22,085 nt of DNA from Botryococcus braunii. Taxonomy: Eukaryota; Chlorophyta; Trebouxiophyceae. Positions 12,904-22,085 of this stretch are shown one piece after another; the first letter of the stretch is position 1; every line of letters begins with the position of its first letter. The notes under the pieces are model-generated. The model was not told where the DNA came from. It did not search any database and saw nothing but the letters and a program-made list of their open reading frames with translations. The position numbers were made by a program, and so were the translations under genes. Where the stretch lies: NCBI GenBank assembly GCA_002005505.1, contig KV908399.1, positions 433,105-455,189 on the forward strand. Reading direction: 5' to 3'.

Positions 12904-15900
12904 TCACCTTGCAGAGGCTGCTACGATCCTGATGTTATCAAGACAGAAACGCCCTACAAGAGAATTCTTGTTCTGGAAACCGAACTGGTCCAGCGTTGAC
13001 ATATCTTGGCAGCTGAAATCAGTTATTGGGATGTTAAACGTAAACCAGCCACCAGGTTGGCTCTCGCTTGGGCGCAAATTTACAAGTTCAACTTGCTGGT
13101 TGCAGAAGTCCCGGGTTTCTGTTGTGCCCATGTACATTGTAAGTGGAGGAATTGAACCTACGGTGGTGGAAGTGGTCCCGTCAACATCTGCCAAACTGGT
13201 GTCATCGGCCCTGTTCAGCCATAATCACATGGGTGTCAGTTCAGGAACATCACTGTTTATACTGTCCATATTATTTCCATTTTGGTTCTCAAATACCCCT
13301 GCCAATGTGTCTCTACACTCTATGACACTGCCATATAGCAGGGTTTCATTTCCCAAACCCGCTTTACCCAGTTATGACGATTTTGGAGACTCTCCATATC
13401 AACTGCCCAAAGGCACTTTCCTTGATGTAATTATCCACCCATCACTGGCATGCCCTACAATGACGGTGCTGTTACTGTCCTGAATTGGTCAGCCAAGAGC
13501 TCAATAGTGGTAGCTATATTTGTGAGAAAGAACTTTACCTAATAGAGAAAATCAACGAGGCGGCAGCCTTGAAAGGTTGATATCCTGGTGTGTTGCAATC
13601 CCGACACCTATGCCAGATAGATATTAGTAAACATTGGAACACCAATATATATAGGTTTATCCAGACGGCTCTTTCAAGAGTTAATAAAAAAGCAAAAGGA
13701 TTGCATGGGTTCTTGGCTTCTGTGAAAGAGCAATGTATTCAATGCAAGTTATGTAATGCGTTTCGACTTCATGACGGCAGTCCCTTGCAGAAAGGTCCGA
13801 TGCGATTGTAGAACTAAGGTAGCAACTGCAGGTGTCAAGTGCCAGTGCGCTGTAACAGTTCATTGCAAGACCCCTCATTCCCTGCGGGTGCGCTTAACTC
13901 TCTAAGAAGTGTGGGAAACATTACAAGCCCGAATAATAATCTTGACAGATTGTCGCTTACAAGCAATGCCCTGCGGTATTCTGCAGATGCCGGCCGATTT
14001 ATATCTTGCGTAAGCATCCACCAATGTTTCGTTGCTATGCCTTCTCACATTCGTATGGAAATACATATTGCTGTACCATTTTTGCACTATTGATCGATCA
14101 AATGGAAATCCCTGAAAGCTTTCTCAAGCCTGGTACAACTTTTCTTCAACATGAAACTGTCATTAACTTGAAGCATTCGAAAAGTATAAGTTGTAAAAAA
14201 ATGGTAAATGTCAATCATGACCTGATCATGGCAACCTGATTAATTCTTTAGTAGACTTTCATAACAACCGGAGCAGGTCCTGATCAGGACCTGCTCCAGT
14301 TGTTATGAAAGTCTACTAAAGAATTAATCAGGTTTCCATGAGCACGAAGTAGAGAACTCTCATGGTAGACAAAGTATGTGATCACACGTGCTCAAGAAAA
14401 AATTGGATTCACCTAAATGGGCGTTCACCAGAAACTGCACTCCTGCAAATGGCGGAGCCCTCCTTCAGGTTGGAAGCCAATTGGCTTCCCACCTGAATTG
14501 CAATGGTAGGATTATGCCTACAAATAACATTACAGAAAAGGCTTTGCAGTACCTGAAAGTTATACCGCCGCCTGGACCAGCAGCAATACATGATCCATTT
14601 CGTCCATTCAGTCCCCCTCCAGGTGCATTTAGGATAGTTTCGTACTGATTGTAAGGCTCCCAGTTCCACCCAGTTTGAAGACCATTACTATAGACAGTTC
14701 CGTTGACAAACCCTGCAGGCATGGACAGGGATATCCATCTATGACAGTGATGTGTTGGGTCCATGCAAAAATCGCAGTGATTTCAGAAGGCCTGGTGTCT
14801 TCTGCTTCACAGAAGACATATGAAGGCGCGATAGCTCTCGCTTGTGCCGCCTTGTGTGTTAGCATGGTAGCACAACACCTGTGTTTTCACCGCACTGTAC
14901 AGACAAGAGGTTCTGCTACGAATTTCACTAATATTTCTAGTTCGAAAACTTCAAAAGCGTATTGCTGGAGGTCCTTCAAGTGTGTTCGACACACCATCCC
15001 AACGTGAACTGCAAGACACCTCCTAGGTATCTCATATGTTGGACAATCTCAAGGACCCACCTCTAGCTAGGTACCAGTACAACGATTTCGTGCCCTAGGC
15101 CTTTTACCAAGCAAGGGTAAATATGTTCTAAGTTTACATTTACATCGCTTGGTATTGACCAAGCGAACATTGGTTCCATTCTACCATTGTGCCACGTCTA
15201 CAACACCAATGCGGTAGGTACGAGAATGCGTATGAATGGGCAGCCACTGTGCGTCACCTGGCAGAAACTGCAGGGGTTCAGATGTCAAGCAACTGACTGC
15301 TTTGAAGTCCACCATTTGAAGACCGTACACTGGATGTGCCAGCTTCTCAAACGCCCAGTAGGAGAGATCAAAATGGTATACTGACACCCCAGCAAGCAAA
15401 GTATGACTCTGATGCATCATACACATTCAGTGGATAGACTTGGTTTTTGTACTTGAAGATGGCACGGTGACGGCTTTGCACTTGGCAATGACGCGCTGAA
15501 TTGCAGATAAGAAAACTCAATTGTTTGCAACGCTCCGGGAGTGATGATTCATTCACGTTCGCACGTTAGGCACGACCAACAGCGCTTTACTGGAACGATT
15601 GTGCGGAAGTCATGGTGTATGTAACATGCGAATACACCTACAAATACTTCCTTGAAGAGTCTTCCAGGTAACACGCACTGTTTATGTAGCAATCAAAGAT
15701 GCATCATATGTAGCAATCAAAGACGCACATATGTGATCCATGGCCGTACAAGCTTGCGATACTTGGCGCTCACATAGCGCTCACATACAGAACGAACAGT
15801 GACCAGCAAGAAAACGGGTACAGATTCATGCTACAGATATGGATATGAACAGCACACATACTTGTAGCTTGTATGATGCAAGTTGTATCTAAATACATTG

Positions 15901-18009
15901 CACGAGAGTCACAGTCTTGGAGTGCTTTGAACAATATATTAGCTATATAGCTATATAGCAGCCAACTGTACATCAATAGGGCCAAACATCACATTATGAA
16001 GCAGCAAGGCGATGGACAGCCATGAAACCCATGCATGTAAACCATCAAACGCTCTTTGTCAACGACTTTGAAGGTCTACATAAAGAGAGACATGTAGGGA
16101 TTAGTTCATTCTGGGAGCCGTGGGCACAAAACACGGATATGACATTTACATTCTAAATGCATACCATCTCCATTGCATACGGCTTGAGGAGTTCTGACCC
16201 CATCTTTGTCTTGGTACTGGGGACAGCTATCAATAATACGGATAAAAATAGGGTCATTGCCCCAGCAGGTGACGTTCTGCGCCGCCCAAGACATATGACA
16301 GAATTAGTGTGCAGGCAGGATTTCGACGTGTAGTTTGACACATGCTGCAACCTAACGTAAGTCGGTAACTTCATGATTCCACAATGCATTTTTTTGGCAA
16401 GGTCCAGCTGCAGCCTCGTCCCGCCTATGTAGCATTCAACACGAGTAAGCTATATTGTTCAACACTTCCGTGAGTCTAGTACATGGATGCTCGTCCGGAC
16501 ACGTGACCTTAGCCGACATTTTGACTTGAGGATAACAGCAGTAGTGCCTCAGAATGCCCAACAACTTGCCGATGTCATTAAGAGACCATGCATGTTCGTG
16601 CTCTATACCTGCATGAAAGAGCATGCATCTGGGTTATTTGAAAACCTATGAAGGGTATATATACCTACGAAAACGAAGGGTGCACGTGTGTACATATGTC
16701 AGGACATTTGTGATTGCACATGTGTTAAACACGTGAAGTGATCCGACTGGCCTTGCGAGCAACATGTCCCTACACATATTGGAAGGGCTATACATGCAGC
16801 TTACATACATACATATGTGCAGCTTATTGCATTGCAGTGCAGGTCAGAGCATGCTGCGCCATGTTAAATTTAAAGTGGCTTACCAATTCCTGTTGATCCT
16901 CAGCATTGTTGCCTGGGAAGTGTCTGCCATAAGTGTCTGTCACTGTGCTGTTGATGGCCGGCTGGTAAAAAGTGTTCCTTAGGTTGAGGGGAGTCGTTCC
17001 ATTAGCTATAACCAGGCCTGGATGACATCTCACCAGGTAACAGCGCCCACAAGAGCCTGGAAAGTCCGGATCGATGTCGGCCTGCAAATAATAGATATAC
17101 TCAGGGGTTATCTATAGCTATGTAATACTATATAGCATGATCATATGTAGGTGACCAGAGGCAATACTTACGTAAAAGTAAATACATATTACGGATACCT
17201 TAATAACACAAATTTGTTTAAACAAGACCGTGGGCCCACTGAACATATCTGTATATCTGTACACCAGTAACTCACTTCATCAAGCTAAAGCACATTTCTG
17301 CTTCCACTTGTTGCAACAGGGTCCTCTCTTTAGAAAAGGACAATTAACTTCACTGTGCATCTGAAAACCACACACATGTACAGTTTTACGTAACATGTTA
17401 CTGCGGTTGCATACGTATACGTATACGTATACGCATTGCATCAGCATAATGTGAGTATCACTTGAAGTACCATACATGTACAGTTTTACGTAACATAGGC
17501 ATGTTGCTGCGGTTGCATACGTATACGTATACGTAATGCATCAGCATAATGTGAGTATCACTTGAAGTACAAGGTCAAGCTTGAGCACTTTTTTACCACA
17601 TTGTGATGACCGGTGTTATGAGCTCGAGCATCGCTCATGCCATGACCAGTGATGTGCATAGCTATAGATCTAGATCTAAAACTATGATCTCTCTATAGAG
17701 GTCTCTCGAGGAGACGCTGCAACTCGTATGGAATGATGTAGTAGAACAAAGTATACGACAGTATACCATGTTGCATGTGTGTCGACAGGCCTGAGGTGGG
17801 TTGCATACCAAGGCTGCCACTTGGTCTTTCGGATATGGCACATCGTCCTGAGTCAACGCAGTGCTACCCCTGCGTGTCTCAAAAAAACCGCAACTGCCAT
17901 AAAGCAGGTCTCCATATGCTCCAGCACCCCGTACGATGTACGCATTTGTGAAAGAAGCTGGCCCCCCGTAAAAGGTTGCTCGGCCTGTCCAATTGAACCC
18001 AAGTCTTTG
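12904..18009 (-). CDS. expansin-like secreted protein, eight exons, 5' end not found
   Basis: Exons on the minus strand: 17809-18009, 16884-17081, 16165-16276, 15258-15380, 14553-14712, 14429-14442, 13539-13584, 12904-13210 (TGA 12904-12906). They total 1161 nt and 386 residues. All seven introns are GT-AG with matching phases (0, 0, 1, 1, 2, 1, 2). Numbered from the first visible residue: WTGRATFYGGP (7-17) and YGSCGF (37-42) of the double-psi beta-barrel, CGRCYLVRC (78-86), FIRIIDSCP (144-152), HFDLSYWAFEKLAHP (173-187), then GWNWEPYN (226-233), GPGGGITF, and a Cys-containing C-terminal half ending FCLDNIRIVAASAR. Expansins loosen cell-wall polysaccharide contacts without hydrolysis; the Asp in HFD is conserved. 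NxS/T sites (N134, N215 and others) fit secretion. The first exon follows a weak acceptor (CTATAG) after an in-frame TAG, so a signal-peptide exon must lie right of 18009; none was convincing. Function in the alga's wall is inferred. Confidence 0.88.
14227..14340. repeat. 114-bp near-perfect palindrome, no spacer
   Basis: Arms of 57 bases (14227-14283 and 14284-14340) are reverse complements with two mismatches. The centre is AGGTCCTGATCAGGACCT and the outer ends are CATGG. It lies in the 844-base expansin intron 13585-14428, about 90 bases past the microexon donor in the direction of transcription. DNA could extrude a cruciform, and the RNA would form a long hairpin. Confidence 0.97.
14429..14442 (-). 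other. 14-nt microexon of the expansin-like gene
   Basis: Bounded by TTTGCAG and GTGAAC. It adds one base to a split Arg codon, then Ser-Ala-Val-Ser, then the first base of a Gly codon. It is the only way found to join the exon ending at 14553 (phase 2) to the exon starting at 13584 (phase 1), and the joined protein reads GGGITFRSAVSGYQPFKAAA, which matches the expected spacing before the C-terminal half. Confidence 0.7.
15684..15731. repeat. 24-bp direct repeat, two copies
   Basis: ATGTAGCAATCAAAG followed by ATGCATCAT (first copy) and by ACGCACAT (second copy), directly adjacent, in the expansin intron 15381-16164. A shorter repeat, GCGCTCACATA twice, follows near 15765-15787. Confidence 0.85.
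17374..17570. repeat. 100-bp tandem duplication with TACGTA cores
   Basis: Copies start at 17374 and 17474, both with ACATGTACAGTTTTACGTAA and ending GTGAGTATCACTTGAAGTAC. Each carries a short array of the palindromic unit TATACG (four units in one copy, about three in the other), and they differ by a small indel near the middle. The duplication lies in the first known expansin intron (17082-17808). Confidence 0.93.
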
Positions 18010-18534
18010 CTATAGCCGAGGCATCAGTAATACCCGCCGCCCGTAACTAGCTCTGCGCAAAGAAGATCAAGCAACGCGCATGGTGCAATGAGCTGCAGTA
18101 AGTGTTTGATCTCCCAGGACCTAATCAACTCTCCACAGCTCAATATCACAGCCCAATATCACAGGCGTTAAAGGTGCTGGTATGCAGCACGGCATGAATA
18201 CACCCCTCGAAATCCGGGCCTACCTCTATACCATCCGTCACCAACCAATGGAGCAGAAACATTCTGGCACTAAGAAAATGATGATTGCAGTGAAAGAACC
18301 AGAGCAGTCATTACGACGGAATATATAATTGTTTTGCCATCCGCAGCCTCGTACTGAAGGAGCCGATTCTCGCGGACCGTCCGATACATTGTGTTTGAAA
18401 GACCAGAAGCTGCCAGTCAGTTCATTAACGTGTCAATCTTCAAAGAGACTTGTCTCCACTGATTTAACAACGGGGTTATCACCGTCCTTGCCCTGCGTAT
18501 GTACTCGTATCTGCCATTGGGATGTCGGGATTAC

Positions 18535-18798
18535 TCAGATGCAATACCAATAAGGATGACACGTTTGACCTGCATTGGATAAGCCGAAAGTGTCAGCGTT
18601 CTTCACATTGTCATAGCCTGCGGCCATCGAGGAAGCTCCACCCCGAGAGATGCTCTCATCTGGGCTGCCGGTACAACGGTTTTCTTGGACTTGCCCTTCC
18701 GAGCAAATCGTGAACTCCATTCTTGGAATCGTCCCAATTATTGAGGACCCCACGGCAGTTGGAGCCTCCAACTGGGAGCGCCGAGACTGCCAAAGCAA
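18535..18798 (-). other. possible coding exon, unrecognised
   Basis: An open minus-strand frame reads MEFTICSEGQVQENRCTG, then PDESISRGGASSMAAGYDNV, then KNADTFGLSNA, followed by a donor-like GCAG|GTCAAA near 18572. An internal acceptor-like CCGGCAG near 18653 could shorten the exon. Phase-compatible acceptors near 18510 and 18490 both lead quickly to the same in-frame TGA near 18480. It could be the end of an upstream minus-strand gene or an N-terminal piece of the expansin-like gene. No family motif, so this may be chance. Confidence 0.2.
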
Positions 18799-18801
18799 TC
18801 A

Positions 18802-19330
<529 letters not shown>

Positions 19331-19606
19331 TTTTATTCTTGTTTCGTGATGTCGTGATGTCTTTATTTTCAAAAACACACTTTCAATTGATTATTTCGAC
19401 CCGCGGCCGTGTTTAAGTCAAACCGTGACTTTCATGGCACCGGGGGCCTGAGACTGATGTATTTCACTCTTCTCCTCAAATCAATGCAAGGGTCCCCGCT
19501 CAGAGATGAAGGCTGGCCTCTGAGGGCGCTGGAAGAGAATACGGAAAGAACTGCACTGCGAGCTTCTAAACAGCCAAAGCTAGACAGCCAGTTGCGTTGC
19601 TTCAGA

Positions 19607-19636
19607 ACTCCCAGTGCCCAGCTGGGCACTGGGAGT
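19607..19636. repeat. 30-bp perfect palindrome
   Basis: Fifteen-base arms (ACTCCCAGTGCCCAG and its complement) with no spacer, centred between 19621 and 19622. The RNA of either strand would form a GC-rich hairpin, but no T-run follows and no adjacent gene is known. Confidence 0.93.
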
Positions 19637-19718
19637 GTGTCTCTGTGATGTTACCCCAGAGTACTTTAGTTTAACTCGCAGGACTTGTCCCTTTCCACCC
19701 CCCCACACTCTCTCACTC

Positions 19719-19772
19719 ACTCACTCTCTCTCTCCCCCTCCCCCATCTCTCTGTCTCTGTCTGTCTGTCTGT

Positions 19773-19851
<79 letters not shown>

Positions 19852-19858
19852 CGCGCGC
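19719..19858. repeat. composite CT - GT - GC microsatellite
   Basis: CTCACT/CT units pass through CTGT units (about 19750-19770) into (GT)n (about 19772-19843) and end in GCGCGCGCGCGCGC. The series of one-base-different dinucleotides suggests successive expansion of a mutated unit. Confidence 0.93.
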
Positions 19859-20181
19859 CTGTGGGCGTGAAAGTATAAACCATAGACGGAGAATGCAATT
19901 CTCTGGCCAACATCCCAAAACATTGGGGGCGGGGCGCGTGGTGTTCCTCGCCTTCAAAGGCCGACTTCGGCCATTGGTACGGCAACATGTGGACTTACAT
20001 GTGGCAGGGAGTTGACCAACACGGGGTCCTTTCTTCTGTTCTTTAATGAGCCCGCAATCTAAGACGCGGTCTGTACTATCTGTCGATGTCAAGTTTGTCC
20101 CTTCAACCCTATTTGGTCAGTGGTCCCCGGTCCTGCGCACAATCTTCACCCCAAAATCCCCTTTTGGACTATCTGTCCCAA

Positions 20182-20292
20182 CCTGATCAAGACCTCAATT
20201 TACGACCTATCGACACAGCCTCGGTCTAAAACGTGATCGAGGCCTACGATTACATCCTGATCAAGGCCTCGGTTCGTCTCCTAAACATGGCC
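20182..20292. repeat. diverged 24-27-bp tandem repeat
   Basis: About four copies of a unit built on (G/A)(G/C)CCTC...(C/G)TGATC(A/G)A, for example CGTGATCGAGGCCTACGATT and CCTGATCAAGGCCTCGGTTC. No gene is associated with it. Confidence 0.6.
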
Positions 20293-20351
20293 TCCATCCC
20301 CTCAACAGGAGCATGTGCGGACGAGTGTTTTGCTTGGCAACAGCCCCTATA

Positions 20352-20373
20352 GGCAGCGGTAGCTACCGCTGCC
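20352..20373. repeat. 22-bp perfect palindrome
   Basis: Arms GGCAGCGGTAG and CTACCGCTGCC with no spacer, centred between 20362 and 20363, in a region without recognised genes. Confidence 0.92.
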
Positions 20374-20554
20374 CGACTAACGCCCATCATACAGCACCTG
20401 TCAAGCCCGGTAAAGGATGATAGGTTGATGGCGCATCCTTTTGGAGGCGCTTGCTGCAGTCCGCCCTTGCAAGCCAGTCTTGCATGATATCGAGAAGGGT
20501 TTCAAGTCTGACACAGCTGAGTGCGTTATTGCTTTTTTGATGCCAAGGGCTTTA

Positions 20555-20622
20555 ATGACGATGACGATGAGATGACGATGATGATGATGGTGATGATGAT
20601 GATGTTGATGATGATGATGTCA
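20555..20622. repeat. (GATGAT/GACGAT)n trinucleotide repeat
   Basis: About 68 bases of GAT and GAC units. The surrounding plus-strand frame (20521-20739) reads DDDDE then MMMM runs and ends in SVSLRILKRLLEPSEL, but its only striking feature is the repeat, so coding is not supported. Confidence 0.9.
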
Positions 20623-20739
20623 AACCTGTGCAACCTGGCTTGCAAATACCCAATGCAGGACAAGATCTTCTCTAGAGCTGTTAAACGATCGGTATCGCTA
20701 CGTATTCTGAAGAGACTCCTAGAGCCTTCTGAACTGTAG

Positions 20740-21549
20740 TGCTCAAGCCCACTGCCAGTCAACTTGGAACCACCCCTTATAACGCTGCACCACTTACCGA
20801 TGCAGAAAAACAAACGCATGTGCACGACTCCTCCGGGACATTTCATCACAGAGGAGTACACATGTGTACACGGATTTCATTATGTTCCAATCTCTCTCGG
20901 TATGGAATAATAGTATTACCAGTACTGACCTGACCCGAAGGTATGCCTGCATTTGCTGGCCTGAATAACCTACTTGATATCAGGAAGCAGGTCGAATGTA
21001 ATAATTTTACCAGCTAAATTTTTAGCCTAGATACAAACGTATGCTGTCTTGTTTGTGCATCCCTCCTTCCCAACCGAGTACATACGGCTAGGTTGCTCCA
21101 GGCAAAATTAAAACCAAGCTTTCAGGACCACCGGCAACCCGGAAAATTGCTTATGGCGCCCGGGATCGCCTCACCACCACTATTTGCGACTCATCAGCTG
21201 CAGGCGCCAGGAACCCCGAACACGCCTTCGTCCAAACAAACAAACAAAAAGAAGAGGGGTGCGGGGGGGGGGGCAGTTTATTGATCTTGTGTGTGTTTAC
21301 AACTCGCCTCCCTGTTCATTGATCTGTACATTTGTTTAAGACGCACCCACAAGCTGCCAGTCCCTCTCGAAGCCCCATGCCAGGCATAAACGCTGAACTA
21401 TGGCTACAGGGTCCCGCTTTGCAAGCCTGTCAGTACCGGAATCCTTTAAAACACAGAGCAGCAAGAAATTCAGAATTAAATCAGCATGAAATGAAAATGA
21501 AAATCAAATTGATAACTGCTTGCTGCAAACAACCAAAGCTGGGTTACCG
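20740..21549. other. region without recognised genes
   Basis: Mixed-composition sequence containing a (CAAA)n patch with A-rich sequence and a poly-G run near 21234-21270. I see no protein motif or RNA gene on either strand. Confidence 0.4.
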
Positions 21550-22085
21550 TTCGACAGGGTCTCATGCTCATCCGAAGCCTCATCTGGATGGCCAAGTTGT
21601 GACCACAACGTTGCCAACGGATAATGGTCATACATTCGAGTCAAAAGTTTTGAAATCATCGGAACCTTGACATTAGCTCTCAACACCAGTCGCATATTCA
21701 TGCCCAAATGCACTATCACTTGAGGCCTTACACCAAGTCGTGAAATAACCTAGGACATGGCGCAATTTCATTACACCACCATTAACCTTGACTCCGACTT
21801 GTGATGACAGCTGGGGCCTTGGGACCTAACAATAAAATAAATTGAAAGCCTGACACCAACATGCGGCATCCCCATTTTGACGTTGACACCGATTCATGAC
21901 ATCATTTGGGACCCACGTGCTCGTGCCCAAAGGTGATGTCGTTCCAACACTAGGGTGGCGACTGGATATGAAACACAGTTACGCCACCAAGTTGGACAAA
22001 AAAACATGGCGGCACTTTGTAACATCATCTGAGACCTTGGCATGAACTTGCAAGCGCATCAAAATTGTAGTATTTTCTTCATCCA
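21550..22085. repeat. diverged tandem array running off the window
   Basis: A motif of the type ATCATCTGAGACCTTGGCA recurs, diverged, at about 21656, 21714, 21803, 21896 and 22021, with related TTGACACC/ATTAACCTTGAC blocks between. Spacings are near 60 bases or multiples of about 30. Minus-strand frames here (for example 21504-21719) follow the repeat and have no family motif. Confidence 0.45.

Noticed and set aside
14388..14428. Longer form of the microexon ending at TTTAG|GTGAAT (adding GERPF)
   Set aside because: It leaves phase 2, which does not fit the GYQPF exon at 13539-13584; the 14-nt form ending in phase 1 fits.
20521..20739. Plus-strand frame with Asp and Met runs
   Set aside because: Generated by a GAT/GAC trinucleotide repeat; no conserved flanking domain.

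Overview
The window is nuclear DNA of a eukaryote, most likely a green alga. The genes are split by GT-AG introns of about 100-1050 bases, base composition is near balanced by eye, and very long GT, CT/GA and CA microsatellites recur every few kilobases. The best taxonomic clue is a secreted expansin-like protein whose motifs (a double-psi beta-barrel, a HFDLSYWAFEKLAHP-type stretch, a Cys-rich C-terminal half) fit chlorophyte or streptophyte algae. The exact lineage cannot be read from the sequence; a large-genome prasinophyte is only a guess. Most of the long open frames on either strand are translations of microsatellites or intron sequence, not genes.

Layout. (1) 407-618 (+): last exon of a protein ending in an EMAP-II/Arc1p-type tRNA-binding domain. 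(2) 619-2354: space between convergent genes, with an interrupted (GT)n. (3) 2355-6800 (-): complete six-exon gene for a 312-residue short-chain dehydrogenase/reductase (SDR); every splice phase agrees. Its introns hold a 27-bp tandem repeat, a diverged ~50-bp minisatellite and a CT/CA/GA microsatellite cluster that forms a large inverted repeat. (4) 6801-9063: mostly non-coding, with one orphan exon-like stretch resembling an SRPBCC/AHSA1 domain on the minus strand. (5) 9064-11054 (+): three exon-like stretches with strong membrane segments; gene model and function unresolved. (6) 11055-12903: little beyond a (GT)n(GC)n tract. (7) 12904-18009 (-): eight phase-consistent exons, including a 14-nt microexon, encoding 386 residues of an expansin-like secreted protein; its 5' exon(s) were not found. 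An intron holds a 114-bp palindrome with no spacer, and another holds a 100-bp tandem duplication. (8) 18010-22085: a possible unrecognised exon, a 0.5-kb pyrimidine-biased tract, composite microsatellites, short perfect palindromes and diverged tandem repeats reaching the window edge.

The genes form no operon and no obvious pathway. This looks like ordinary algal chromosome with genes in both orientations and repeat-rich introns. I found no convincing new multi-gene system. The most unusual items are the microexon next to the large palindrome in the expansin gene, and the self-complementary microsatellites in SDR intron 3.
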